A stretch of DNA of 64,000 nucleotides from Phymatolithon calcareum (GCA_977006965.1 OZ345372.1:2418001-2482000), one strand, 5' to 3'. Counted from the first letter of the stretch, positions 1-10,400 are shown. The notes: generated by a model not told the origin, from the sequence alone. Numbers and translations are program-made.

Positions 1-57
1 TCCCTTGCAGTCTCATGAGTGTTACTGAGGGTGTTTAATAAATTCCAAATTGAAAAA
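1..57 (+). repeat. Family T 3' end
   Basis: Matches the 3' ends at 20835-20898, 22035-22104 and 50775-50855. Shared core: CAGTCTCAtGAGTGTTACTGAGG, then GTTTAATAAATTC, then an A-run. The recurrence of one terminus with an A-rich end marks it as a retroelement 3' tail. The body lies outside the window. Confidence 0.6.
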
Positions 58-189
58 AAGTGGAGGAACTAGGGCCCACTGACGCACCCAACGTCACAGG
101 CAAAATTATGAAGTTAAAAAAAAGAAGGAAAGGGTTGAACAAGGCAATCGGAGCTCCAGTACATCCATGCAAGCTCTCTGCGTATATTT

Positions 190-784
190 CTAATGTATGC
201 AAGGTTTAAAAAGACTAGAATGTGCCACTAAAGGCTTTTAGAGTCAACAGGGCAATGAAGCGGCACATTAGTAGGGCATTCAACCGAGCACCAAAAGGGA
301 AGGCGGTCGGCCCCGACGGATTGGCCGTTGAAATGATGCATGCGAAAAAGGAAGTTGGATTGAGTATATTGCTAGCCTTGTGGGAGAAATGTGGGAGGCT
401 CAAATGTCTTCCACGAGTGTGGCGTCAAGCTACTCTGATCCCTCTGTACAAAAACGGCCCATCTCATGTTGCTGCGAACCACAGACCTATATCGCTATTG
501 AGTCAAGCCAGGAAAATCATCGATTCCGCACTCGACTCATACATAAGGGAACAGTACCGCTTTAAAAGTGCCCAGCTAAGTTTCCGAATAGACAAGAGCA
601 CATATATTGAGATACTTCGTGCAAGATGTGCCATGAAAGATGGACATCCTTTTGTCGCGGTTCTTGACCTCTCTCCAGCATATGACAGGGTGCCACGAAA
701 CATCCTCATGAAAAGAATCGAGCAGAAGCTACCCGACGAAATAGCAAGGATGGTGGCATATATTCTGAAACCCTCGTGGATTAC
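190..784 (+). pseudogene. Family A LINE reverse transcriptase, 5' half (interrupted)
   Basis: An open frame at 222-787 covers the RT fingers and palm start. Visible motifs are VGPDGL, a WRQATLIPLYK block, PISLLSQARKIIDSAL and the palm motif LDLSPAYDRVP, whose aspartates would be the first metal ligand region. The same blocks occur in order at 58265-58620. The element is 5' truncated: no endonuclease is visible upstream. The frame ends where a hAT transposon begins at 793 and the RT resumes at 2581. It is a dead retrotransposon copy, as the 3' half has lost the catalytic FADD motif. Confidence 0.85.
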
Positions 785-977
785 CTAAGCAGCAGGGGTT
801 GCGCCAATTTCATTGCTATCAATTTAATTGCAATTTTTCCCAATTTCACCCAAATCGGTTCTTCGAACTGAATTGCAATTCGAATTGGTCGCACCTAATA
901 CTGAGGATCGTAGTAGATGAACATTGGACCAGGGGAATGTTATGGGGGGGCGGGGCGAGTAAAGCAGAATGTTGAGG

Positions 978-1140
978 GAATCAACGTACTCAGCTCATGT
1001 TCAGTACGTGGTCTTTGTTCTAATAATACCCAGAGTACGTAGATAAACATTAGACAGAGCACATTAATCGGATGCAAGAATCAACGTACTCACCTTATGT
1101 TCAGTACGTGGTCTTTGTTCTAGTAATACCCAGAGTACGT
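978..1140 (+). repeat. Subterminal direct repeat of the hAT element
   Basis: Two 63-bp near-identical units with a 100-bp period (978-1040, 1078-1140). Each holds ACGTACTCA and CAGTACGT in opposed orientation and ends AGAGTACGT. The second hAT copy holds a single unit near 53706-53766. Subterminal repeats of this kind often bind hAT transposase; that role is inferred here. Confidence 0.6.
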
Positions 1141-1369
1141 TCTGTATGCCATCAAAACATCTATGACACTTGGGCCATGGCTTCTTCTTGCTACGTTAAA
1201 TAAAGACGAGATTGAGCCGTTGGACTCCAAACGGTTTCAACAATGGGCCTATTCGTGTGCTAGCATCTACTCAGCTGTATCGATCAATTTACCAGCCAGA
1301 TACAGAACAACGGCTTGAATGTCTTTAGCTACGATTAGAGTTCAGCAGTCACGATGGTTTAATCTCAAG

Positions 1370-1378
1370 TATAAAAGG
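1370..1378 (+). promoter_or_regulatory. TATA box of the hAT transposase gene
   Basis: TATAAAAGG lies 140 bp upstream of the ATG at 1510 of the transposase-like frame. Position and orientation fit a core promoter; no start site can be seen directly. Confidence 0.5.
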
Positions 1379-1509
1379 GATAGCATTAGATCTCTTGATT
1401 TGAAAGCTATCAGCCTTCTCCGAAATTCTCACGCACTCCGCTTCACACTCGAGTCCAACCCACCTATCAGACCTCGTTCAACGTTCCAGCACATTCCGCT
1501 ATACTGGCG

Positions 1510-2058
1510 ATGACACTACCTTCACCGAAACCAAAGCCGAAACAAGATGTGCAGCTGCTTATGAGGCTCATTCGAGAACAAACCCGTGATAAACACTCGC
1601 GTCAAGTAGGCCGAACTCGACGGAATGTGCCATATTGCGTCTATCTCTGCTCAAAAGGTGATCATTGTACTGGAGGAAGTGAGTTTTTCTTCGAAAAGGG
1701 TACTGGGTTCTCCAACCCGTACAATCATCTCAAGTGTTGCATTGGAGGTGGAATCGAAGAACATTTGCTAGAGATATACCGATCCGTTCTTGCCGAGAAG
1801 TTGAGATCCGGGTCGTCGTTCACAGTTCAATCGTCAATGGTGATGAAGCTCACGGAACGTGAAAAGGCGATGAACAGCTGTCTTCGGTTCATCATTTGCA
1901 AGTCTCTACCAATTGGATTTGTAGAGGACCGCGAAGTTCGTGCATTCTCCAAGCATGACATTGCGTTCTGCCATGATACTTTCAAGAAGGTGCTTTTCTC
2001 GATTGTCCAGCTGGTTGAATACAACGTGAGGAGACGAACACAGCATGTCAGACGTTGA
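1510..2058 (+). pseudogene. hAT transposase, N-terminal part
   Basis: A 182-codon frame. Residues about 30-85 look like a BED-type zinc-finger region: a Cys-rich stretch with the segment SNPYNHLKCC, the usual finger spacing before a His/Cys pair. The second half resembles the region preceding the catalytic core, but no DDE core follows. A stop and frame shift separate it from the C-terminal part at 2117. Known role of the family: transposase that recognises the TIRs and cuts and pastes the element. This copy cannot make a full protein. Confidence 0.65.
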
Positions 2059-2116
2059 GAAAGAGAGGTGCAAGGGGCTATTACAAAGATGAACGGAACA
2101 AGATGCTGAGATTGAT

Positions 2117-2446
2117 GTGCACGAACCGATGAGTATGGCCAACAGGCTAAAGAAAAGGAAGAAGAACACCGGAAGCGCGGGATCGAAGGAATACATTAAG
2201 ATCCAATTTATACTGGGGCCCGTTGCTGAGGTGGAGCGACTTTTGTCTATGGCGAAGTATATTCTACTAGACCATAGGAAGGGAACATCTCCTATTGTCT
2301 TTGAGGCGATGCTTTTTCTGAACGTCAACCGCTCCTACTGGGATGAGCAAGCCATGAAGCAGGCTATGTCTATGGTTTTCAACCAACGTGTCGAGAGGGC
2401 TATCGAAGAAGATGAAGATTACATGCAGCTAGGTGAACTTGCTTGA
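2117..2446 (+). pseudogene. hAT transposase, C-terminal dimerisation region
   Basis: 109 codons containing the hAT C-terminal signature: a VAEVERLLSMAKYIL segment, then DHRKGTSP and AMLFLNVNRSYWD. This matches the conserved hATC dimerisation block. It is cut off from the N-terminal part by a stop (TGA near 2088) and by loss of the core. The same region at 54213-54613 carries its own frame lesions. Confidence 0.8.
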
Positions 2447-2580
2447 ATAAAGTATTGATATCTGTATTGTGGGAAGCCTTCAAATTGCGATGCGAATTGC
2501 TGCAAACAAAACTGAGCAATTAAATTGATAAATTTCACCCGGGACTGCAATCGCAAACAATAGAATTGGCGCAACCCCTG

Positions 2581-3880
2581 GTCAGCAGGCGATGATACAA
2601 GAACATGGTGCATTATCGATCGAGATGTACCTCAAGGGTCCCCACTGAGCCCGTGCATGTACAATATCTTCATGGACAAATTCGCGGAAGCGGTCTCCAA
2701 GGTCCCCAGCGACGTTTCTGATAATTCAGCGCAACTGTTCTCTAACGATGTCCAGCTGCAATCTAAGGATGGAGAAAGAATACAGAAACTGCTTAATATA
2801 GCGAAGACCTGGGCGAAGGAAAATGGTATGAGCTGGAACACAAAGCCAGGAAAGAGCGAGATCCTTAAATACAGGGGACTTCCGAAACACACCTTCCACA
2901 TTGCTGTTCTAGTTCTTCATAAAGCATAGAGGCTCTCGTATCTCGGGATATGCATGAACCGCAAAGGCGTAACAGACGACATAGCGTTATCAAGAGTACG
3001 AAATGCAGTGGGGTGCATACACGAACTGCGAGATATTGGAGTTAATGTTCGAGGCTGTCAGCCTGTAACCTGCATTAGCATATTCAAGTCGCTTATTTTG
3101 CCAAAGTGGGAGTATGCACTGCACGTGACGCCACTGACAAAGCGATTACAATCAGCAATGGAATCTGCAGAAGGTTTATTCTTCATGTATGCGTTTGGGA
3201 CATATGCCCAACACCGCCATGGTAGAATGCGAGTTCTGTGCCGACTTGAACCACCAGTCATGAGGAGAAGACACCAAGCAGAAAGGTTTTCTGCGAGTCT
3301 AGTGAGACAAAAGAAGTGCCTCGATGAGGCAAACGAGTATTCTGGGAGACATGAAGACATTAAGGAGGCAAACATGGACATAGAGTGCCTCAAGGAATAT
3401 TAAGATCTGCTGCAAGCTCTCGATAAAGCGGAGGAGGGCTCAGTCTCAAAGAAAGGGCGACGAAAAGAAATAATTGAGTTATGGGCAAAGGAAGAAGAGG
3501 GAAGATCGCGCGAGATACCAACTGATTCGAACAATCTACCGGTGGTTCTCCACGTAAGAGAAAGGTCGACACGGTTGCGATGCCTACGGTTGATATTAAA
3601 CAGAGTACATCTTTGGAGAAAATCAGTACTAGGTGCATACTTTGGTGTCACAGCTGTGATTGAGCTGGTCGCGCTCCAACGCATTCTATCTTCATCCAAG
3701 ATTAGTCCTGAAATTGAATATGAATGTAAGCTACTCACTAGAGCACTTGTTGGGAGAGAAATACGAATCAAGGATATACTGAATAGTCAAACTACGTTAG
3801 CTTAGAAAATCGCGCGAAAGCGGCCCTGTTACTCTTGAAGAGAGGCCTTGGGAGCTTTTAAGATAAATCAACACATATCC
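2581..3880 (+). pseudogene. Family A LINE, 3' half with tail
   Basis: Continuation of the RT after the hAT insertion. RT palm: a VPQGSPLSPCMYNIFMD block, then LFSNDVQLQ where the family has LFADD, so a catalytic aspartate is lost. Thumb and connection follow (WEYALHVTP, RMRVLCRLEPP at 2954-3403), then a charged, probably coiled-coil segment, and a conserved C-terminal block (RLRCLRL..NR, FGVTAVIELVALQRIL, GREIRIKDIL) ending near 3804. Stops occur at about 2927 and 3401. The 3' tail at 3806-3880 (GGCCCTGTTACTC...GGGAGCTTTTAAGATAAATC...ATATCCCC) is the family terminus. Confidence 0.85.
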
Positions 3881-3894
3881 CCGAACCATGTTAC

Positions 3895-4025
3895 ACCAAC
3901 GAGACAAGAAAGTCTTCCATAGCATCCAGCCAAAACCTCTTAGCAATACGAAACTTTCCCGAAGCGTCAGCAGCAGATGCGTTGGTAACTTTGAAATAAA
4001 ATCTACTTTTCTTCTTCTTCTTCTC
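3895..4025 (+). repeat. Family D LINE 3' end with TTC tail
   Basis: Contains CCAAAACCTCTTAGCAATACG, CGTCAGCAGCAGATGCGTTGG and AATAAAATCTAC, followed by TTC repeats. The same terminus is linked to a LINE ORF at 39159-39618 on the other strand. Strongly 5' truncated. Confidence 0.65.
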
Positions 4026-4029
4026 TCTC

Positions 4030-4905
4030 TGGTGAAAGGTCGGATTGCGAGAGGCAAACATTTCGTATACATGTCTTTGCAACATGGAGCACGTTTTCAT
4101 GATCTGACTTATCTTGCAGTCCGAAATGTCCCAAGTCCATATGCTACATGGCGAAGCATGTTGAAGGTGGCCTCTTGAAGAATGGAAGTCTGGAAGAGTC
4201 ATGGTAACTTATTTCTTCCAGAGCACGCTTCAAGTATATTTCTTATGTGCTGCAGTCAGCACTACATCTGCTTAAACCGCATATCTCCGCCTCCGCCTGT
4301 AAATCGTAGGGGTCGTACGTCTATTCCCTAATCCAGCCGGTTGATTTCATTGGAAATATGCAGAATAAACTCTATATAGGAAATCTGTACAGAATGAATA
4401 TTTCGCTTCAATACCGCAGACGTCTTCATGGGGCTTCAATAACACTTGGCCGTAGTAAAAATGGCAAAGGAATTCGAGATAAACGTCAAAGGAAAGTCAT
4501 TCAAAGAGATCTTGAATGTCAGATATTTGGAACGCACACAAGAAGTTACCTTGTTGTTTCAGAGATGAGATCCGTAGAAACTGAGAAGCAACAGAAGTAG
4601 CAATACTAACAGATACACACTTACTGCATTCAGTGGGCAGCCTCCAAATTAACAAAGAAATATCTGGCAGAAAAGGGGAAAGGAAGCTGCAAGCTATGAG
4701 ATGTATTGATATAGTTGACGTTGAAACGGTGGAGGAAATAGTATAAGGAACCGCTCGAAGGGATCAAATTGGTGAACTATGAAGTAGTGTCTGGCATTCT
4801 CAAGCGATAACTGTTGTCAGCGCTTCCTACAAGAGAGAAAAGAACAGAAAGGGCTAGCTAAATATATAACCTAACGGCTGTAAAACGACCTTCTATCCAT
4901 GCATC
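4030..4905. other. No supported gene
   Basis: Only short frames with no recognisable motifs. The 80-codon frame at 4358-4600 has nothing to support it. Confidence 0.5.
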
Positions 4906-4907
4906 CA

Positions 4908-5325
4908 TAGGTTGTTATCAGCAATTGAGGCAGCAGAAGGTCTTTTTTACAAGTATGTCTTCGGGAAATATGCGGAGAATCGAAAAAATCGAATGAGAGT
5001 GCTCTGTCGGCTAGATAGTCCGGAGGTGAGAAGGACTCACCAATCGGAAAGGTTTGCTTTAAGCCTGTTAAAATGGAAAACGTACCTGGAACAGGCAGAA
5101 GAATACCGAGGAAGACAGGAGGATATGGCAGAAGTATCGAAGGACATTAACTATCTCAGAAACGAGGAGCACCTCAGCAAAGCATTGAAACAAGAAGGTA
5201 AAGTGTCAAAGAAGCGGCGATTAGAAGATGCAATCCAAGTGTGGAAAAAACGCGAAGAGGATCGCTCAGTGAAAATCCGGGTAAACAAGCATAAGAAGTT
5301 GCCAGGAATGTTACAAATAAGGGAC
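4908..5325 (+). pseudogene. Family A LINE, second copy, first part
   Basis: Begins in the post-RT thumb region (LLSAIEAAEGLFYKYVFGKY, RMRVLCRLDSP) and runs through the charged segment (EEYRGRQEDM, a VWKKREED block) to IRDR at 5325. It is a 5'-truncated insertion with no RT active site. A solo LTR starts at 5331, and the same frame resumes at 5946 with TRLRCLRLIFNR. Confidence 0.85.
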
Positions 5326-5330
5326 AGGAC

Positions 5331-5940
5331 TGTCGCAAGTCCGCTGCACATGAACTCGGAGACATCTTGCGATCCGTTGAACGTTCCTATTGTCGTAACA
5401 CAACGGTGCAATACCGAGAAGCCATACTCGTGAACGACACTGAACGCTCGATAGATTATCTCGACTGCGCGTAATTATCTGCGAACTCACAGTGAACGAC
5501 ATACTCACAGCGAACAGCCTGCTCACTCTGCCTTTCGTTCGCCCGACACTGAACCGCATGTTCTGCGTTGGACGATTCGAGAGCTTCTGCCACTACTCAT
5601 AGCTCACAACTTAGGCAGTATAAATAAAGCAAACTAGCGCAAGCCCGACGAAGGGCAAGTTGGAACCAAACAAGTCACAGTACGTGCAAAACCTTCTTCA
5701 CCTACCCTGTGTCTGCGGGCGTCTGGCGTACGCGCACCCGTGCGACACAAACACCACCGGTTGGCAATTGACGCGCTGACCGAGTGAGGGACCATTGCCG
5801 GCTTGCAGAAACATTGCGCAAGCACCCAAGTGGTCCCGTTATTGTCTTCTGAGTTTACCCTATCCAGAGGGGTAATCTCATCCTCCGATACATTGCGCCT
5901 GCACATCTCAGTCGCAAGATTCAGTGGAGGTTTTTCGACA
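5331..5940 (+). mobile_element. Solo LTR (610 bp) with perfect TSD
   Basis: Starts TGTCGCAAG and ends TTTTTCGACA, so the termini are TGTCG/CGACA inverted repeats. Flanks are identical 5-mers AGGAC at 5326-5330 and 5941-5945. Removing the element and one 5-mer restores the family A reading frame (IRDRTTRLRCL). An internal TATAAATAAA at 5619 gives a likely orientation. An internal TGCGACA at about 5734 could instead be an LTR end, which would make this a short deleted element. No protein-coding capacity. Confidence 0.8.
5619..5628 (+). promoter_or_regulatory. TATA / AATAAA motif inside the LTR
   Basis: TATAAATAAA combines a TATA-type core with an AATAAA hexamer, both expected in an LTR (U3/R). 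Confidence 0.5.
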
Positions 5941-5945
5941 AGGAC

Positions 5946-6250
5946 GACAAGGCTAAGATGCCTAAGACTGATTTTTAACAGAGCTTCGTTGTGGACGAAA
6001 TCAATCCTCGGTGAGTATTTCGGACGCGGTACTGAAATTGAGCTTATTGCACTCCAACGCATACTCGGGTCTAAGATGATGGACAAAGAGACTGAATATG
6101 AATGCAAAAGACAACTCTCATATGAAGAGAAATTTGAATCAAGGAAATGTTAGGAAAATAGAATGCGGTAAGTTAGAAGTAATTGAGAAGCTGCCCCGCT
6201 ACTCATAGAGAAGTCTTGGGTGCTTTTAAAAATAATCAAAATCCCCATGC
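5946..6250 (+). pseudogene. Family A LINE, second copy, C-terminus and tail
   Basis: Continues after the solo LTR with the conserved C-terminal block (LRCLRLIFNRASLW, SILGEYFGRG, ETEYECKR). The final GREIRIK motif is destroyed by a frame change near 6115. The tail at 6185-6245 (GAAGCTGCCCCGCTACTC...GCTTTTAAAAATAATCAAAATCCCC) is the family terminus. Confidence 0.8.
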
Positions 6251-6456
6251 ATGCATAATTATGGTTTCGACGGCTCGAACTTATTATTGGCACATGTTTG
6301 ATCTGCTCTGCAGATGCTTTGTGAAAGAAAGGGATTATTGGCATTCTATAAAGAAACATTTATGCCGTTAGAAAAGAACCTTTTTCGATGAACCCATAGT
6401 TGTATTTTCCACGACTGAAATTGACATAGGCGCATATTGGATCCAACTTTAGTGTG

Positions 6457-6464
6457 TATATAAG
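6457..6464 (+). promoter_or_regulatory. TATA box before the 6487 ORF
   Basis: TATATAAG sits 23 bp upstream of the ATG chosen at 6487. It overlaps the longer in-frame start at 6454, one reason to prefer 6487. Confidence 0.4.
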
Positions 6465-6486
6465 CAGAGCTAGCAATGAGTCATTG

Positions 6487-7155
6487 ATGATGGACAAACC
6501 CCAAGTTACAAATCTTCGAAGCTTCACAACATCTCATCCAATGCAGACCAAGCAGATGCACTCCCGCCATTCGGTGGACTTCGATGAGATTGGCCGCAGA
6601 TCGACTGAGCACCAGTCGGAAATTCTTCCACAGACTAGGAGAAGGTCTTCGTTCCCGACATATTCTAACCTACATGCTTATTTGAAGCCCAGGCTTCCGG
6701 ATCGGACGGACGGGCATTCATCCCGATTTCCGAAAAATGTAAATCCTTCTCGTCCACGACCGAAGGGAGAAAGACTTGCGCTTGAAACTGGTCGAAGACT
6801 ATTCGCGCATGAGCTCCGAGATCTATCTGAAGAACTTTCTGAGGAGTTGGAGCAGCTTCGCATGGCACGCAGCATAACAATTGATCTTGGGCATTATCAG
6901 GCTGAAATGGCCCTGCAGGGCAATCTCTTGAAGATTAAGAAATTGAGAAACCGGGTTGAAGTGAAAGATTGGATAAGACAAGCTGTGGGATGCGCCGACA
7001 TCATTCAACACGCTCTTCCCATGGCCGAGAATGCAAATGAAGGCGCAATATGGAAGGAAGCGGAATTGTGGGCTGACCGATCAGACAGAAACTCATGGAC
7101 TCACGCTTGGCGAAGGCTGTTTGGGTTCTCAAAGGTGCCGCAGTGGCACAGGTAG
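6487..7155 (+). CDS. Hypothetical protein, possible host gene
   Basis: I do not recognise this protein. From the ATG at 6487 it is 222 residues (the frame is open from 6454, but that start lies in the TATA box). The first 100 residues are basic and Ser/Arg-rich and look disordered. Residues about 105-140 form an acidic amphipathic stretch (LRDLSEELSEELEQL), and the end is Trp-rich. No signal peptide or membrane segment. It shares nothing with the surrounding LINE families. A family B LINE begins within a few bases of the stop on the opposite strand, so the C-terminus may be truncated by that insertion. Confidence 0.45.
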   Translation: MMDKPQVTNLRSFTTSHPMQTKQMHSRHSVDFDEIGRRSTEHQSEILPQTRRRSSFPTYSNLHAYLKPRLPDRTDGHSSRFPKNVNPSRPRPKGERLALETGRRLFAHELRDLSEELSEELEQLRMARSITIDLGHYQAEMALQGNLLKIKKLRNRVEVKDWIRQAVGCADIIQHALPMAENANEGAIWKEAELWADRSDRNSWTHAWRRLFGFSKVPQWHR

Positions 7156-7159
7156 CTTC

Positions 7160-8045
7160 CATGCACCTGGGTGCTCTGAATAGAACCAGAAATAAACCTA
7201 TCAGTGCTACACATATATGCGTTCTCTCTACGCTTCTAAACGCTCCTTGTTCGCGAGCTCCGTTGTTGGACCAGATATCAGCGCAGCGCGTCTTCTTATC
7301 AATCTCTGCACAAGCGTCGTACAGGACGTCTCTCCTTCCTTTGGATTGCAGGATGCGGCACATGGCCCTGAACCTTTCCAAGCTTCTTTTTCCTGGTTTC
7401 CCTAGGATTTTCACGAAGAACATAGATTCAACCTTCCTGACTTCTGAGGTCACCTTTGCGGTCCAAGGTGTGAAATGTAGAGCATATTCCCATCTTGACT
7501 GCACAAGAGATTTGTACAGCTTAATCGCCCTCGCGGGGTGAACGCCATTAGTAAACACGCCCAGCCGTCGAAGATACCCGAGCACATTTTTGGATTTTTT
7601 GATCCACTCTGCCAGTTTGGTGTCTGAAACTCCATGTTCCGTTAGTGTTACCCCGATGTACTTTACCTCCTGGAGCGTCTTTAGTCGCCGTCCCGAGAGA
7701 CGGAAGCTATGACCTGTTGTGCTCTTGGTTCAAAGAATTACGCTTTTCGCGGTGTTCCACTTCACATCATTTCTCTGCGCCCCACTCCGAGGCCAGATCC
7801 AAGATACTTTTAAGTCCTTCCACTGATTTTGCGGACAATTTCACGTCGTCTGCAAACATTTTGCGGGGCTTGTTTGAGATATTCTCCGTACTGGAGTCTA
7901 GAGCAACGGCAAACGTGTCTATGAAGATATAGCACAGGCACAGACTGAGAGGAGACCCCTGACGCACGCCTCTGTCAATGGTGTACCGCACGGAATCCTC
8001 ATTAGTACGATGCGAGTTCCTAACCATGTTCCAGACTGTGGACAA
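7160..8045 (-). pseudogene. Family B LINE reverse transcriptase fragment
   Basis: Read on the minus strand from 8045: DRGVRQGSPLSL, then MFADDVKLSAK (intact FADD palm motif), then, after frame changes, a YIGVTLTEHG segment, a WEYALHFTPW thumb motif and an AMCRIL block. The order is as in LINE RTs. It differs in sequence from family A although the thumb motif is alike, so it is probably a sister lineage. 5' truncated inside the palm at 8045, where a family D end starts on the plus strand. Frames shift between 7767 and 7585. Confidence 0.75.
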
Positions 8046-8300
8046 GTAAGGACAGCTCGCAACTTGAAATCACAGCGTGTCACAGGACAGGGGAGTAATT
8101 TCCCCCCTCGAGGTCCCGAAGGAGACCAGAGGCGGGTTTTCGTACCCCACTGATTCCTGTTAGACCAACAAAAAGAGGGAACTCTTCTTTGGACAGAATC
8201 CAGCCAAAACCTCTTAGCACTAGGACACTTGCCCCAAGCGTCAGCAGGTGCGTTAGTAACTTTTAAATAAAAATCAACCTTTCTTTCTTCTTCTTCATCA
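8046..8300 (+). repeat. Family D LINE 3' untranslated end
   Basis: Homologous to the reverse complement of 39159-39400: GGACAGCTCGCAACTTGAAATCAC, a CTCGAGGTCCCGAAGGAGACC block, CCAACAAAAAG, CCAGCCAAAACCTCTTAGCA, CCCCAAGCGTCAGCAGGTGCG and AAATAAAAATC followed by a TTC-rich tail. Only the 3' end is present. Confidence 0.75.
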
Positions 8301-8385
8301 TCGTAGTGGGGATATATATTGATTTTATTTTAAAAGCTCCCAAAGCCTCAAGTTGAGTAACAGGGCAGCTTCTCGTCATCATCGT
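8300..8385 (-). repeat. Family A 3' tail only
   Basis: Minus-strand GAAGCTGCCCTGTTACTC, GAGGCTTTGGGAGCTTTTAAAA and ATATATCCCC. An extreme 5' truncation leaving about 85 bp. Confidence 0.75.
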
Positions 8386-8395
8386 AGTTCTACGA

Positions 8396-8562
8396 CGACA
8401 TGGCATAGGCAATTCGAAAAAATAGATTTTCGACGCTGAACCTCGTAAGAAATCTGACAAGTGGACCACAAGGTTTTCCTCTCCAGTCTTTTTCCCTACA
8501 GAAAAGGGGGAAGGTTTTTTCAGCTATGTATAAAACGCTAACTCGGGTTACACGGATTTGAT
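8396..8562 (+). repeat. Family T-related 3' region
   Basis: Shares AATCTGACAAGTGGACC, a TTTTCCTC block and a GGAAGGTTTTTTCAGC block with 50650-50720 and, more weakly, 21925-21980. The terminal GTTTAATAAATTC part is absent. Confidence 0.45.
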
Positions 8563-9200
8563 TAGAGTAATGTGTCTATATTATTTCACAAAACTTTCTT
8601 CTTCAATAGCACGATTGTGAAGAAAAATAACTGGTCGAGTGCTTTTCAGTGATAATAATCTCTTCTTGGGTCAGCTGATATCTTCCGACGAGATTTTGTC
8701 AAGACTCTCAATGCATGGAATCACACGTCCGCAACCACGACGACAAAAGAGGCCATTAGAACTGATCAGTGACTCACCCGACCAACAAACCAGGTCCTGC
8801 TTCTCGGTGAAAGTAGCGGCCTTAGAAATAGGCAAGGTGTCCTACCGCCTGAGCTGCTTGTCGGCGACTACGAGCACCTTGAGGAAGTAGCTCACAGTGT
8901 TGTGACTTTCAGATGGAAATCAATATCCCGTTTGTTTTAGTTTTCTTCTTCTGCTGGTTCTCTCTCTACCTCCGGCGCTAGTCGCCAGCGCATTTTATAC
9001 CCATTCCTCTATTTCATGTGGCTATGGGAATTGCTGGTAATACTGTAGATGAACAAGTACCCTACATTATCTTTGGACGAAACACGCAATTAAAACTTAT
9101 AGAGAGACTTTCTTGAGAGTTAGATTTTTACGTTCGCACTACCAGTCTGGACAAGTCCGCAGTTCCAGTCCAAAGTAATTTTGACTGGTAATGAGGACGC
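8563..9200. other. No supported gene
   Basis: An 83-codon frame at 8639-8890 has no recognisable motif. No repeat family could be assigned. Confidence 0.4.
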
Positions 9201-9600
9201 CGCATAGCAGAGCTAGAACTCGAAACGCTCGACTGTATACGGGAAACAAACACGACAACTGACATTCAAGATAGATCTGGCCTTCGGCGAGTATGGGAAC
9301 AACAAGAAGAGCACCGCGTCAGGAGAATTACGTGCGCCAAGAATAGTATACCGCACCAAGCAGTGAGGATGAAAGAAAGCAGATACAGAATTCTTTGCAC
9401 GAGGTGGTTTGTTGGCCATTTTCCCAGAAACCCACCGAAGTTAATTGAAGAAATGGGCAGTCAAGGATCATGGGCACTTGGAACACTCAACAGAATCCTG
9501 AAGAAGCCTTTATGGACCCGGCAGAAGAGATTTACGTGGCTAGTGCCATTGACATGGTTCTTTGGAATTCCGATTAAGGAATCTGAACTTCAATGCTAAT
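9201..9600 (+). pseudogene. Family E LINE C-terminal fragment
   Basis: Encodes LRRVWEQQEEHR, then RMKESRYRILCTRWFVGHFP and LIEEMGSQGSW. The same blocks occur at 40840-40900 and 48470-48620, where they lie downstream of a recognisable RT. Interpreted as the C-terminal extension of LINE E. Ends where a foldback element begins. Confidence 0.6.
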
Positions 9601-9655
9601 AGAATATGCCTAGAAAGGTGCCGATTTTCCTTCAGATGGGACACATTTAGGAGGG

Positions 9656-9815
9656 GTGTACCGTAAGCCGGGATAACAAATGTAAGTAAAACGTAAGAGT
9701 ACCCGGCCCGAGTGGGTACAATAGGACCCAAGGGCGGAGCCCGAGGGACTATTGTACCCACGAGGGCCAGGTACGAATACGATTTACACATTTGTTATCC
9801 CGGCTTACGGTACAC
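9656..9815. repeat. 160-bp foldback (long imperfect hairpin)
   Basis: The left arm starts GTGTACCGTAAGCCGGGAT and the right arm ends with its reverse complement at 9815. Arms of about 70 bp pair with few mismatches (GGGTACAATAG near 9714 pairs with CTATTGTACCC near 9749) around a short GC-rich loop. Could be a foldback/MITE-type element or a hairpin-RNA source. No target duplication is clear. Confidence 0.8.
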
Positions 9816-9821
9816 ATACGA

Positions 9822-10400
9822 CTTGTTTTTGTAGACGCGAGAAAACACGCCGTCTTGAGAAATGCAAGTTTGTCACCAATGGAAGCTCCCACACAAAGTA
9901 CAAAAATGGCACTTTCACTGGACCACTACGGACCGAAACGATGATAATGCGGTCCACGCCCAGACAGTTGTCGTTTTCTGTTCACGTATTCAAAATATTA
10001 GAAAAAACTAACATATTTTGTTCTTACCTCTTCACAAAAATTAAGTGAGAAAAAACTTATTTTTTCCTCTTCCCCAGCTCAAATTCTTTAGAAAATCCAA
10101 TTTATTTTTTTCTCCACTCCGAGGAAAAATGTAGTGATTTACAACTTATAAAATCCTCATCATATCAAAATAAACAATCGAATCTAAGCTTCCAACTTTT
10201 TTTCCTGTATCAGGTTTTAAAAGTCGAAGTTTGACCTGATTGGGAAGATCATCTGGCCAATAGAACTCAGTTTGAATGAAAGTGATATGAGCGCTAAAAA
10301 TGCTCAATTTCAGATGAACTAATAAATATTTAGCGGTCCAAGTTCACATTCTCTCACGTCAGCTACGTGAGAGCAGTTTTCTCGCGTCTACAAAAACAAG
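9822..10400. mobile_element. 579-bp TIR element, non-coding (MITE-like)
   Basis: Perfect 25-bp terminal inverted repeats: CTTGTTTTTGTAGACGCGAG... at 9822-9846 and its reverse complement at 10376-10400. The interior is AT-rich with no ORF. No convincing target duplication, so the superfamily is unassigned. It abuts the foldback at 9656-9815 by 6 bp. Confidence 0.75.

Larger units (their letters stand above)
793..2580 (+). mobile_element. hAT DNA transposon, copy 1
   Basis: Ends are inverted: CAGGGGTTGCGCCAATT at 793 and its reverse complement finishing at 2580. The flanks are CTAAGCAG (785-792) and GTCAGCAG (2581-2588), an 8-bp target duplication with two differences, as expected for hAT. It interrupts a family A RT, which reads across in the uninterrupted copy near 58110. 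Inside are a TATA box, a transposase N-terminus (1510-2058) and a C-terminal dimerisation region (2117-2446), but the central catalytic region is missing. A 63-bp unit repeats at 978-1040 and 1078-1140. A second copy lies at 53520-54747 with different internal deletions. Non-autonomous as it stands. Confidence 0.9.

Noticed and set aside
8282-8300. TTC/GAA runs as ordinary microsatellites
   Set aside because: They recur at the same position after the family D terminus, so they are 3' tails of that LINE.
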